Shown: positions 1-7,120 of the stretch, in pieces
How positions within the stretch are numbered: the first letter of the stretch is position 1
Layout: each line of letters starts with the position of its first letter
Assembly (NCBI GenBank): GCA_900769325.1
Contig: CAAGGF010000013.1
Location: 1-13,937, forward strand
Length of the DNA stretch: 13,937 nucleotides
Direction of reading: 5' to 3'
From: Spirochaetia bacterium
GTDB lineage: Bacteria; Spirochaetota; Spirochaetia; Treponematales; Treponemataceae
Translations under genes and position numbers: made by a program
Notes under the pieces: model-generated
What the model was told of the DNA's origin: nothing
Database searches by the model: none
The model's input: the letters and a program-made list of their open reading frames with translations, nothing else

Positions 1-4
1 ACTA

Positions 5-24
5 ATTCGTAAGCGATTTTGTCC
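5..24 (+). repeat. Left terminal inverted repeat of the IS
   Basis: A 20-bp sequence that is the exact reverse complement of 1420-1439. It begins four bases from the window edge. Confidence 0.9.
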
Positions 25-29
25 AAAGA

Positions 30-49
30 ATTCGTAAGGGATTTTGTCC
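30..49 (+). repeat. Subterminal second copy of the left IS repeat
   Basis: It matches 5-24 at 19 of 20 positions (C to G at the tenth base) in direct orientation with a 25-bp period. There is no matching second copy at the right end. It may be a second transposase-binding site or the scar of an imprecise end duplication. Confidence 0.85.
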
Positions 50-72
50 CTTATAATAAAGAGGTGAATTAT

Positions 73-1401
73 TTGGACGAAAAGAAACTGGAAGTTATGA
101 AGATGGTTGTTAATGGAGAAAAATCCATTGCATGGGCTGCTGCAAAACTCAAGAGGAGCGAGAAGACAATCTGCCGTTACAGAAAAGAATTGATGGAAAA
201 TCCCGATGCTACTCTCGTACATAAAAACCGTGGGAGGGAGCCGGTAAATAAAATTGACCACGAATTAATCTGGCAGTTTTATTTAAAAAAGTATTACGGA
301 CTGAACATTTTGTTCTTCTGCGAAAAGCTTGCGGAAAACGAGAACATCAAAATCAGCGAAGGTCTTGTAAGGCTGATTTTTAAGGAGCATGACGAGTTTT
401 CCGTTAGGGCATGGCACAGCACAAAGAACGAACTGCGCAAGCGGCTGCGGCAAATGAAGAAGCTTACGAAACAGCAAAAAGAAGTCCTAGTTCAGCTTGA
501 AGCAGAGCCTTATGTCGGGACAACGCATCCAACTCAACCGAGAAGCAAGTATTTTGGCGAAGAACTTCAGATGGACGCAAGCATTCACCTTTGGTTTGGC
601 AACAGAAAATGTGCACTCCATACAGCAATAGATGACGCCACTGGAATGATTGTAGGAGCATGGTTTGACGTTCAGGAAACAAGGAACGGTTATTATCAGG
701 TTACAAGGCAATTCCTTACAAAATATGGACTTCCAGTGCTCATAAAGACCGACAAGCGCACTGTTTTTGAGTACAAGAAGCGGAATGACAAGGACATGGC
801 TGAAGATACCATGACGCAATATGAGCATGTCTGTCAGACTTTGGGAATTGAACTTCAGTGCAGTTCTGTTCCTCAGTTCAAGCCGAGAGTTGAGCGAAGT
901 TATGGAACGCTTCAAGGCAGGCTACCTTTTGAACTGAAAGAATCCGGAGTTACGACAATTGAGGAAGCTAACGCTTTTCTTGAAAAATACATCGAAAAAT
1001 TCAATGCGCAGTTTGCTATCTGCGAGGGGATTAAAAGCGTATGGGTAGAAGTTACACAAGAACAGATTGATTATGCTCTTGTAACAATTGCTAAAAGAAC
1101 AGTAGACAGCGGCAACGGAATCAGGCTTAACAATAATTACTACGGAACCTTTGATTCTTACGGAAACCAGATTTTTATAAAACCAAAAACAAAAGTTTCC
1201 GTCATTACGATGATGGACGGTTCGGTCTATGCAATGCATGGCGATAAGCTTTTGGCTATGGATATTATTCCAGAGAGGCAGAAAGTTTCTGAACTTGTGG
1301 ATTTTGACATGGACAAGCTTGTCGTACGAAAAAAATACATTCCTCCGTACGACAGCATTTGGCGTATTACAAATGCAAATTTATTCAGAAAAAAAACTTA
1401 A
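73..1401 (+). CDS. ISNCY/IS1202-like DDE transposase
   Basis: This is the IS transposase, which cuts and joins element ends in the cytoplasm. The reading frame is open from base 19, but TTG at 73 is preferred because GAGGTG at 61-66 is a good ribosome binding site six bases upstream and the upstream codons only translate the terminal repeats. This gives 442 residues. The N-terminus has a helix-turn-helix pattern (AAAKLKRSEKTICRYRKEL, near residues 24-42). An RNase H-like core follows, with a plausible triad: D168 in QMDAS, D227 in KTDKRTVF and E274 in PRVERSYGTLQGRLP. The IDDATG stretch near 187 and the VERSYGTLQ motif are typical of ISNCY elements. No internal stop or frameshift is visible, so it may be active. 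The exact IS group is not proven. Confidence 0.85.
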   Translation: MDEKKLEVMKMVVNGEKSIAWAAAKLKRSEKTICRYRKELMENPDATLVHKNRGREPVNKIDHELIWQFYLKKYYGLNILFFCEKLAENENIKISEGLVRLIFKEHDEFSVRAWHSTKNELRKRLRQMKKLTKQQKEVLVQLEAEPYVGTTHPTQPRSKYFGEELQMDASIHLWFGNRKCALHTAIDDATGMIVGAWFDVQETRNGYYQVTRQFLTKYGLPVLIKTDKRTVFEYKKRNDKDMAEDTMTQYEHVCQTLGIELQCSSVPQFKPRVERSYGTLQGRLPFELKESGVTTIEEANAFLEKYIEKFNAQFAICEGIKSVWVEVTQEQIDYALVTIAKRTVDSGNGIRLNNNYYGTFDSYGNQIFIKPKTKVSVITMMDGSVYAMHGDKLLAMDIIPERQKVSELVDFDMDKLVVRKKYIPPYDSIWRITNANLFRKKT

Positions 1402-1419
1402 TTTTTTGAGGTCTATTAT

Positions 1420-1439
1420 GGACAAAATCGCTTACGAAT
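1420..1439 (-). repeat. Right terminal inverted repeat of the IS
   Basis: Exact reverse complement of the left end at 5-24. It starts 18 bases after the transposase stop codon. Confidence 0.9.
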
Positions 1440-1444
1440 GACAT

Positions 1445-1492
1445 CATAAAGAAAAACGAATTAAATTCCTTGAACAAGAACTTTCGGGATAA
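1445..1492 (+). pseudogene. Possible 3' tail of a gene cut off by the IS
   Basis: Right after the IS a short frame reads HKEKRIKFLEQELSG and then stops at 1490-1492. It looks like a charged helical C-terminus, and an IS landing inside a gene would leave exactly this. It is only about 16 codons, so chance is a real alternative. I do not recognise the parent gene. Confidence 0.25.
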
Positions 1493-1498
1493 CTTTTT

Positions 1499-1519
1499 GA
1501 CATATTTAAAAAAAATGTC
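1499..1519. promoter_or_regulatory. Imperfect dyad upstream of the oad promoter
   Basis: GACAT at 1499-1503 is mirrored by ATGTC at 1515-1519, and TTT/AAA inside also pair, with one mismatched pair between. It is centred about 30 bp upstream of the -35 box of the oad promoter and has no T-run, so it is not a terminator. It could be an operator. It also contains a TTGACA, but no well-spaced -10 box follows that. Confidence 0.3.
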
Positions 1520-1538
1520 GATATGAGAATATAATTAA

Positions 1539-1567
1539 TTGAAAAAATCTTATGATTTATTTATAAT
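1539..1567 (+). promoter_or_regulatory. Promoter of the oadGAB operon
   Basis: TTGAAA at 1539-1544 is followed after exactly 17 bp by TATAAT at 1562-1567, close to the sigma-70 consensus. Transcription would start near 1574, giving a leader of about 90 nt before oadG. Confidence 0.7.
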
Positions 1568-1583
1568 TGTAACGATAAGCTGA

Positions 1584-1606
1584 CTTCAGGAATTTGATTT
1601 CTGGAG
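1584..1606 (+). promoter_or_regulatory. Leader hairpin before oadG
   Basis: CTTCAGGAA (1584-1592) can pair with TTTCTGGAG (1598-1606) over nine positions with two G-U pairs and a five-base loop. A T-rich but interrupted stretch follows (about 1607-1621). It could be a weak attenuator or an mRNA-stabilising stem. No known riboswitch is recognised. Confidence 0.4.
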
Positions 1607-1663
1607 TTTCCTTTAATTTTTGATGCCAATTTAATCTAAAAGATTTAAAAATCCGGAGGCTAT

Positions 1664-1933
1664 ATGACAATTTCTGAGATGTTAAGTCAAAGCGGACTTT
1701 TGACTTTATTGGGAATGTGTGTTGTATTTGCATTTTTGATTATTATGATTTTAGGAATGAATCTGCTTCATGCTGCAATTCATGCTTTAAAACTTGATAA
1801 AGATGCAAAACCAGAAGTAAAAACTCAAAGTGCAAAGCCTGCGCCTTCTGTTGTTTCTTCTACTGTAAAAACTGATAATAATGCTGTAATTGCTGCTATT
1901 GCGGCTGCAGTTTATGAAAAAGAGTCAATTTAA
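1664..1933 (+). CDS. oadG: Oxaloacetate decarboxylase gamma subunit (OadG family)
   Basis: The small membrane subunit holds the carboxyltransferase (alpha) subunit to the membrane pump (beta). The 89-aa protein has the expected layout: a short N-terminus, one membrane helix at about residues 12-34, a Lys/Ala/Pro-rich cytoplasmic linker, and an Ala-rich C-terminal helix (VIAAIAAAVYE). Such a tail is typical of OadG/MmdD-type subunits and is thought to contact the alpha subunit. The length matches the family (about 80-90 aa). GGAGG at 1655-1659 sets the ATG. It is the first gene of the operon, 19 bp before oadA. Gamma chains diverge strongly, so the call rests on topology plus position next to oadA and oadB. 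Confidence 0.85.
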   Translation: MTISEMLSQSGLLTLLGMCVVFAFLIIMILGMNLLHAAIHALKLDKDAKPEVKTQSAKPAPSVVSSTVKTDNNAVIAAIAAAVYEKESI

Positions 1934-1952
1934 TAATTCAAGAGGTTAGTTT

Positions 1953-4079
1953 ATGTCAAAAGTTGGAATTTCCGAACTTGTAATCCGTGACGCACATCAG
2001 TCGCTTCACGCAACTCGTATGACTACTGCTGATATGCTTCCTGCATGTTCAATGCTTGATAAAATCGGCTATAAATTTGTTGAAGGCTGGGGTGGAGCAA
2101 CTTACGATTCCTGCATTCGATTTTTAAATGAAGATCCTTGGGAACGCCTTAGAAAACTTCACGCAGCAATGCCGAATTCAAAAATCATGATGCTTTTAAG
2201 GGCACAGAACCTTCTTGGATACCGCCATTATGCAGACGATGTTGTAGAAAAATTTGTTGAAATTGCTGCAAAAAACGGAATTGACTGTTTTAGAATTTTT
2301 GACGCATGTAACGATCCGCGCAATATGGAATGTGCTACAAAAGCGGCAAAAAAAACCGGTAAACATGTTCAGATGGCAATTTCTTATGCGGTAACTCCTT
2401 TCCATACAACAGAAAAGTACGCTGAACTTGCAAAAACTTATGCAGATTTCGGTGCTGATTCAATTTGTATTAAAGATATGTCAGGTCTTTTAAAACCTTA
2501 CGATGCGTATAATCTTGTAAAAGCAATAAAAGCAAAATGTGATTTACCGGTAGAAATCCATTCTCATGCTACAACAGGTCTTTCTGTTGCAACTTTGCTT
2601 AAAGCTGCAGAAGCCGGGGCTGATATTCTTGATACTGCAATTTCTTCTATGTCAATGGGAACAAGCCATTCTCCTACAGAAACTGTCGTTGAAATGCTTA
2701 AGGGAACAGATTTAGACACTGGTCTTGATACAAAAGCGCTTCTTGAACTTGCAGCATATTTCAGGGAAGTTAGAACTCATTATTCTTCTCTTGAATCTAA
2801 ATTCCTTGGAGCCGACACTAGAATTTTACTTTCTCAGGTTCCTGGCGGAATGCTTTCAAATCTTGAATCTCAGTTAAAGCAGCAGGGTGCAGGAGACAAA
2901 ATGGATGCTGTTCTTGCAGAACTTCCAAAAGTTCACAAAGATGCAGGTTATGTTCCGCTTGTAACTCCGACTTCACAGATTGTAGGAACTCAGGCTGTAA
3001 TGAATGTTCTTATGGGACCATACAAAGTAATGACTCAGGATTTCAGAAACCTAATTACAGGAAAATTTGGAAAACTTCCTACAGATGCAAATCCAGAATT
3101 AGTTGCTCAGGCTTTAAAACAGAACGGTATGGAAAAAGTCATGACTTGCCGTCCTGCAGATGAAATTAAGCCTGAATGGGATAAAATGGTAGAAGAAGCA
3201 AAAAAAGCCGGCGGAAACGGTTCTGATGAAGATGTTTTAACTTATGCAATGTTCCCGAATGTTGCTCCAAAATTCTTTCAAGAAAGGGCAAAAGGTCCGG
3301 TTGATGCAAAAACTGCATTTGCTGCAAAAACTTCTGAAAGTGCTCCAAAATCTTCAAACGGCGGTTCTTATTCAATTACTGTAAACGGTGCAAGTTACAA
3401 TGTAACTTCAGACGGAAAAGGAAATATCAGCGTAAACGGAACTCCATACAATGTTTCTTTTGGAAATGCTACTGCTTCAGCTCCTGCACCAGAAACTCCA
3501 AAAGCAGCTCCTGTTCAAAAACCAGCATCTCCAGTTCAAAACGCTCCTCAAGTTACGGGCGGAGTTGATGTTTTAGCTCCTGTTGCGGGAACTCTTCTTC
3601 GTTTTGCAGTTTCAAACGGTTCAAGCGTAAATACAGGTGATACGATTATCGTTCTTGAATCAATGAAAATGGAATTAGAAGTAAAGGCATCTGCAAGCGG
3701 AGTCGTTACATTTACAGCACAGGAAGGAACTCAGGTTCAAAACGGTCAGAAACTTGCTTCAATCGGTGGAACAATTTCAGCTCCCGTTCAGAGTCAACCG
3801 GTTCAGCCTAAGCCAGATGTTCAGACTCCTTCACAGCCTCAAGTGTCACAGGTAAGTCCTTCTTCAGGCGGAAAACCTGTTAATTCTCCTGTTGCAGGAA
3901 CTCTTTTGCGTTATGCGGTAAATGAAGGTGATTCTGTTTCAAGTGATACAACTGTCATTGTAATTGAATCTATGAAAATGGAACTTGAAATTAAAGCCGG
4001 CTCTTCAGGACGAATTCATTTTACGGTTCCTGCAGGAACTCAGGTTGCAAACGGTCAGGTTGTTGCAGAAGTTCAGTAA
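1953..4079 (+). CDS. oadA: Oxaloacetate decarboxylase alpha subunit with two biotinyl domains
   Basis: The alpha subunit moves the carboxyl group of oxaloacetate onto biotin, leaving pyruvate; beta then releases CO2 and drives Na+ export. Residues 1 to about 440 form the HMGL-like carboxyltransferase TIM barrel and conserved PYC/OADA region. Visible motifs are RDAHQSLHATRMTT, EGWGGATYD, the active-site lysine K174 in IKDMSGLL, and metal-binding HSHATTG (H203, H205). A small beta repeat follows (ITVNGASYNV, ISVNGTPYNV), then a Pro/Ala/Gln linker. Two biotinyl domains come next, each with ESMKMELE; the biotin lysines are K572 and K675, 103 residues apart, separated by a second Pro/Gln/Ser linker. 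At 708 aa it is about 100 aa longer than usual OadA because of the extra domain. There is no biotin carboxylase domain. It is co-transcribed with oadG and oadB. Confidence 0.93.
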   Translation: MSKVGISELVIRDAHQSLHATRMTTADMLPACSMLDKIGYKFVEGWGGATYDSCIRFLNEDPWERLRKLHAAMPNSKIMMLLRAQNLLGYRHYADDVVEKFVEIAAKNGIDCFRIFDACNDPRNMECATKAAKKTGKHVQMAISYAVTPFHTTEKYAELAKTYADFGADSICIKDMSGLLKPYDAYNLVKAIKAKCDLPVEIHSHATTGLSVATLLKAAEAGADILDTAISSMSMGTSHSPTETVVEMLKGTDLDTGLDTKALLELAAYFREVRTHYSSLESKFLGADTRILLSQVPGGMLSNLESQLKQQGAGDKMDAVLAELPKVHKDAGYVPLVTPTSQIVGTQAVMNVLMGPYKVMTQDFRNLITGKFGKLPTDANPELVAQALKQNGMEKVMTCRPADEIKPEWDKMVEEAKKAGGNGSDEDVLTYAMFPNVAPKFFQERAKGPVDAKTAFAAKTSESAPKSSNGGSYSITVNGASYNVTSDGKGNISVNGTPYNVSFGNATASAPAPETPKAAPVQKPASPVQNAPQVTGGVDVLAPVAGTLLRFAVSNGSSVNTGDTIIVLESMKMELEVKASASGVVTFTAQEGTQVQNGQKLASIGGTISAPVQSQPVQPKPDVQTPSQPQVSQVSPSSGGKPVNSPVAGTLLRYAVNEGDSVSSDTTVIVIESMKMELEIKAGSSGRIHFTVPAGTQVANGQVVAEVQ

Positions 4080-4090
4080 TTTCGGTTAGT

Positions 4091-5548
4091 GTGGAAAAAA
4101 ATATGATTAATACTAAAACAGATACAAAAAAAATCGGATTAATCATGCTCGTTATAATGATGGCGTGTTCTGTCGTTTCTTTTGGTTCAAAGGCACTTGC
4201 ACAAAGTGAGATTATTCCAGAGGCAGAACAGTCATCGGGGTTAAATAAAATAATTCCGGGAACTGAAAACTGGAATGGAAAGCATGATATAGCAGTTGGT
4301 TCATTTTTTAAGAATATCTGGGAAACAACCGGTATTTACAAAATGATTCATACAAAAACTTCAGAAGAAATTGCTGCAGAAGAAGCGGAACTTATTGCTG
4401 AAGAGTCAGAAAAAATGCTTTCTGAAAACGCTTTTGCAAAAACAGCGCCTGGCTGGCAGTATCTTTTGATGATTGCTATTGGTTTTTTAATCGTTTATCT
4501 TGGCGCAGCAAAAGGATTTGAGCCGCTTCTTTTAATTCCGATTGGATTTGGAACTATTCTTGTAAATATTCCTGGTGCCGGAATGGGAAATGCTCCTGAC
4601 GGAATGCTTAACATCATTTATAATGCCGGTGTAGGCAATGAATTTTTCCCGATGCTGATTTTTATGGGAATCGGTGCAATGACTGATTTTGGTCCGCTTA
4701 TTGCAAATCCTAAGATGGCACTTCTTGGAGGAGCGGCACAATTCGGTGTATTCTTTACGCTTTTTGGTGTATCGCTTTTAAATTTGATTCCAGGTGTTTT
4801 TGATTACAATATTCTTCAGGCATGTGCAATTTCGATTATCGGTGGGGCTGACGGTCCTACTTCGATTTATGTAAGTGCAAAACTTGCTCCAGAACTTATG
4901 GCTGTTATTGCAGTTGCAGCGTATTCTTATATGGCTTTAGTTCCTATGATTCAGCCTCCGATTATGAAACTTCTTACAACAAGAAAAGAACGCGAAATCA
5001 GAATGCAGCAGTTACGACCAGTTTCAAAGGCAGAAAAAATTCTTTTCCCGCTTTTGCTTCTTGTGATTACGATTTTGTTCCTTCCTACAGCAGCGCCTTT
5101 AATCGGAATGCTTGCGTTCGGAAATTTTGTTAAAGAATGTGGTGTTGTTGAAAGGCTTTCAAAAACAATGCAGAATGAACTTATGAACATTGTTTCAATT
5201 CTTCTTTCTTTAGGTGTCGGAAGTCAGATGACTCCTGAAAAAATTATAAACGGAAAATCGCTTGGAATCATCGTTTTAGGTCTTGTTGCTTTTGCCGTTG
5301 CAACAGCTGCAGGTCTTTTGATGGCAAAACTTATGAATTTATTCCTTCCAAAAGGAAAGAAAATAAATCCTTTAATCGGTTCTGCTGGTGTTTCGGCCGT
5401 TCCAATGGCTGCCCGCGTTGCAAATAAAGTTGGACAGGAATATGACCCGATGAACTTCCTTTTGATGCATGCAATGGGACCAAATGTTTCTGGTGTAATC
5501 GGAACTGCAATTGCTGCCGGTGTATTTATTGCAACTTTTGCGCAGTAA
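4091..5548 (+). CDS. oadB: Oxaloacetate decarboxylase beta subunit, sodium pump, with N-terminal extension
   Basis: This integral membrane subunit decarboxylates carboxybiotin and couples it to outward Na+ transport. From about residue 120 to the end it matches the classic OadB core closely: FEPLLLIPIGFG, FMGIGAMTDFGP, GGADGPTSIY with D254 (the counterpart of Asp203 of the Klebsiella protein, from memory), AAYSYMALVPMIQPPIM, GSAGVSAVPMAARV and MHAMGPNVSGVIG, with about ten membrane segments. Ahead of the core are about 115 extra residues: a hydrophobic stretch at about 15-37 ending in KALAQ, which resembles a signal peptide, then a soluble part and an acidic helix (EEIAAEEAELIAEE). The start is uncertain: GTG at 4091 or ATG at 4103, neither with a strong ribosome site. 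It is the last gene before a terminator. Confidence 0.93.
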   Translation: MEKNMINTKTDTKKIGLIMLVIMMACSVVSFGSKALAQSEIIPEAEQSSGLNKIIPGTENWNGKHDIAVGSFFKNIWETTGIYKMIHTKTSEEIAAEEAELIAEESEKMLSENAFAKTAPGWQYLLMIAIGFLIVYLGAAKGFEPLLLIPIGFGTILVNIPGAGMGNAPDGMLNIIYNAGVGNEFFPMLIFMGIGAMTDFGPLIANPKMALLGGAAQFGVFFTLFGVSLLNLIPGVFDYNILQACAISIIGGADGPTSIYVSAKLAPELMAVIAVAAYSYMALVPMIQPPIMKLLTTRKEREIRMQQLRPVSKAEKILFPLLLLVITILFLPTAAPLIGMLAFGNFVKECGVVERLSKTMQNELMNIVSILLSLGVGSQMTPEKIINGKSLGIIVLGLVAFAVATAAGLLMAKLMNLFLPKGKKINPLIGSAGVSAVPMAARVANKVGQEYDPMNFLLMHAMGPNVSGVIGTAIAAGVFIATFAQ

Positions 5549-5570
5549 ATTTTCTTAAAAAAATAAATTT

Positions 5571-5629
5571 AAAAGGCCTTCATTTTGAAGTGTATCCTAA
5601 TTTTTGGATATTTCAGTGAAGGTCTTTTT
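5571..5629. terminator. Rho-independent terminator of the oad operon, probably bidirectional
   Basis: A 12-bp stem pairs 5571-5582 (around AGGCCTTCA) with 5617-5628 (around TGAAGGTCT), with one G-U pair. An inner stem, TATCC/GGATA, lies at 5593-5597/5606-5610. T-rich sequence follows on the plus strand and again on the minus strand, so it can stop oadB and leftward transcription from the ATPase gene. Confidence 0.8.
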
Positions 5630-5666
5630 ATTTTGAAGTTATTTTAGAAAACAAGAGAGCGTTGTG

Positions 5667-5774
5667 TTATTGTCTTAAAAGAATGCTTGATTGTTGGTTT
5701 AAAGGGTAGGATGCGCTTTTAAGAATATTTATAAGAGAAACTTCAATGTCATCTTCGGTAATGTAATTTGCCAT
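5667..5774 (-). pseudogene. Possible 5' remnant of a type I restriction subunit gene (hsdR)
   Basis: A 35-codon frame starts at ATG 5774 and reads MANYITEDDIEVSLINIL before becoming unremarkable and stopping at 5667-5669. The MxxYITEDDIE opening followed by a helix is what I associate with the start of HsdR, the motor/nuclease subunit of type I restriction systems, normally about 1000 aa. A good ribosome binding site (AAGGAG) overlaps the last codons of the upstream ATPase gene, and the ATG lies six bases after that gene's stop, as in a coupled operon. The rest of hsdR is gone and the oad terminator follows. A real 35-aa peptide cannot be excluded. The match is by memory and short. Confidence 0.45.
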
Positions 5775-5780
5775 AAACTG

Positions 5781-6977
5781 TTACTCCTTATTCAGAAGAA
5801 AATCAGCTAAATTTATTATGTTAATACCTTCGTATAAATATTGTTCGTGTCTTGTTCGTGCAATTAAAACTTTTGGATAGGCATCTTTTATGCTCAACAA
5901 TGGAGTTACTTCCCGTTCAAGAGTTTCTGGAGAAGAAATATCGTCACTAACCTGAATATAGATTTTTTCACTCTGTTTTATTGCAACAAAATCAATTTCC
6001 TTTTTATATAAGACTCCGGTGTAAACTTCGTAGCCCCTGCGTAGCAATTCTATACAAACCATGTTTTCATAAACTCTGCCATAATCCATGTTTTTAGTTC
6101 CAAGAATTGCATAGCGGAAAGAATGGTCGGCAAGATAATATTTATCCTGGCTGGCAAGATATTTTTTGCCGCGAATGTCATAACGTCGGACTTTATAAAA
6201 AGCAAAGGCGTTGCAAAGATAATTAAGGTAAGAACCTATAGTTTTATCATTTGTTTTTTCCTGATTACTTGTAAGAGTATCAGCAATTTTGCGGACAGAA
6301 ACTTCTGAGGAAATATTATCCAGCATAAAATCATTTAATTTATTCAGCAAAAGTTCATTTTTGATTTTATATTTCTGAACAATATCTCGAGTAATCAGAG
6401 TATCAAATATCTCTTTGATATAAGCATATTTTTCTTCTGTAGACTTATAGACAAAAGAGCCTGACATTCCCCCTTCTTTAACATAAGAATCAAAAGCATT
6501 TTCAGAATCAACATTATTAAAATATTTCTGATATTCTAAGAATGAAAAAGGAAATACTTTTATTTGAAAAACGCGGCCTGTAAAAAGGGTAGCTAAATCG
6601 CTTGAGAGTAAAAAGGCATTTGAACCAGTTATATAAATGTCATATTTCTCACTAGCATGAAATGAATTGATTACTTTTTCGAAATCTGTACAAAGTTGAA
6701 CTTCATCTATTAGTAAATAATTTATATTATTTTTTTGATATCGTTCTTCAACATAAGAATTCAAAGACTGTGCAGTTTTAATAGAATCGAACTCAAAAAG
6801 ATTGTAATTGATATGGATAATATTCGAATCTTTTTCATTCTGCTTTATCCATTCAATAAATGCATCCATCAGTTTAGATTTTCCGGAACGTCGTACACCA
6901 GTTATTACTTTTATATCTGGTGTTCCTGTTACACTTTTGAGTTTTTCTAAATAAAATTCCCGTTCAATTAATTTCAT
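5781..6977 (-). CDS. AAA_14/DUF4143 ATP-binding protein
   Basis: A P-loop ATPase of the AAA_14 plus DUF4143 family. The Walker A is GVRRSGKSKL (near residues 28-37 from the chosen start), Walker B is LLIDEVQ, sensor-like ITGSNAFLLS follows, then GRVFQIKVFPFSFLEY, which is highly typical. The C-terminal half has a winged-helix-like part (VSVRKIADTL) and a PD-(D/E)XK-like end (VYENMVCIELLRRGYEVYTG, then KEIDFVA), the DUF4143 nuclease-like fold. Cellular roles are largely unknown. The frame also begins at 6992, but ATG 6977 is preferred: it gives the family-typical MKLIEREFYLEKL start and sits seven bases after a -10 box, implying a leaderless mRNA. This gives 398 aa. It stands between an Abi-like gene and an hsdR remnant. 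Confidence 0.88.
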   Translation of the reverse strand: MKLIEREFYLEKLKSVTGTPDIKVITGVRRSGKSKLMDAFIEWIKQNEKDSNIIHINYNLFEFDSIKTAQSLNSYVEERYQKNNINYLLIDEVQLCTDFEKVINSFHASEKYDIYITGSNAFLLSSDLATLFTGRVFQIKVFPFSFLEYQKYFNNVDSENAFDSYVKEGGMSGSFVYKSTEEKYAYIKEIFDTLITRDIVQKYKIKNELLLNKLNDFMLDNISSEVSVRKIADTLTSNQEKTNDKTIGSYLNYLCNAFAFYKVRRYDIRGKKYLASQDKYYLADHSFRYAILGTKNMDYGRVYENMVCIELLRRGYEVYTGVLYKKEIDFVAIKQSEKIYIQVSDDISSPETLEREVTPLLSIKDAYPKVLIARTRHEQYLYEGINIINLADFLLNKE

Positions 6978-6983
6978 AAGAAA

Positions 6984-7012
6984 AGTATACATCGCCTATT
7001 TCGCAAAATCAA
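6984..7012 (-). promoter_or_regulatory. Promoter of the ATPase gene, probably giving a leaderless mRNA
   Basis: On the minus strand TTGATT (7007-7012) is followed after 17 bp by TATACT (6984-6989). The chosen ATG starts six bases after the -10 hexamer ends, so the transcript should begin at or very near the start codon. No Shine-Dalgarno sequence is present, which agrees. Confidence 0.55.
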
Positions 7013-7036
7013 TAATTTTTTAATTTTGCGAAATAG
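6996..7036. promoter_or_regulatory. Perfect 14-bp inverted repeat over the ATPase promoter
   Basis: CTATTTCGCAAAAT at 6996-7009 is exactly repeated in reverse complement at 7023-7036, with a 13-bp AT spacer. One arm fills the space between the -35 and -10 boxes of the ATPase promoter and touches the -35; the other arm lies just upstream. Each arm is itself nearly palindromic around TTCGCAAAA. This is the expected geometry of a repressor operator. Confidence 0.65.
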
Positions 7037-7120
7037 CTTCATTGCATAAATAATATAGATATTTTTCCGTTTTAATTTTTAATCAATCATCATCTGTTGG
7101 AAGTGCAAAACTTTTCATTT

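Larger units (their letters stand above)
5..1439 (+). mobile_element. ISNCY-type (IS1202-like) insertion sequence, complete
   Basis: The element is bounded by a perfect 20-bp inverted repeat, at 5-24 (reading ATTCGTAAGCGATTTTGTCC) and in reverse complement at 1420-1439. Inside is one transposase gene that nearly fills the element. A second, near-identical copy of the left repeat lies at 30-49, 25 bp after the first and differing at one base. Only four bases of left flank are in the window, so target-site duplication cannot be judged. The element stops about 60 bp before the first signals of the oxaloacetate decarboxylase operon. Family assignment rests on the transposase style and is from memory. 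Confidence 0.85.

Noticed and set aside
487..1239. Long minus-strand frames opposite the transposase
   Set aside because: They have no start signals or domain features, and the plus strand carries a complete transposase with catalytic residues.
1497..1527. TTGACA at 1497 as the main oad promoter
   Set aside because: No -10 box lies at 16-18 bp; the nearest (TATGAG) is at 19 bp and weak, while TTGAAA-N17-TATAAT lies just downstream.
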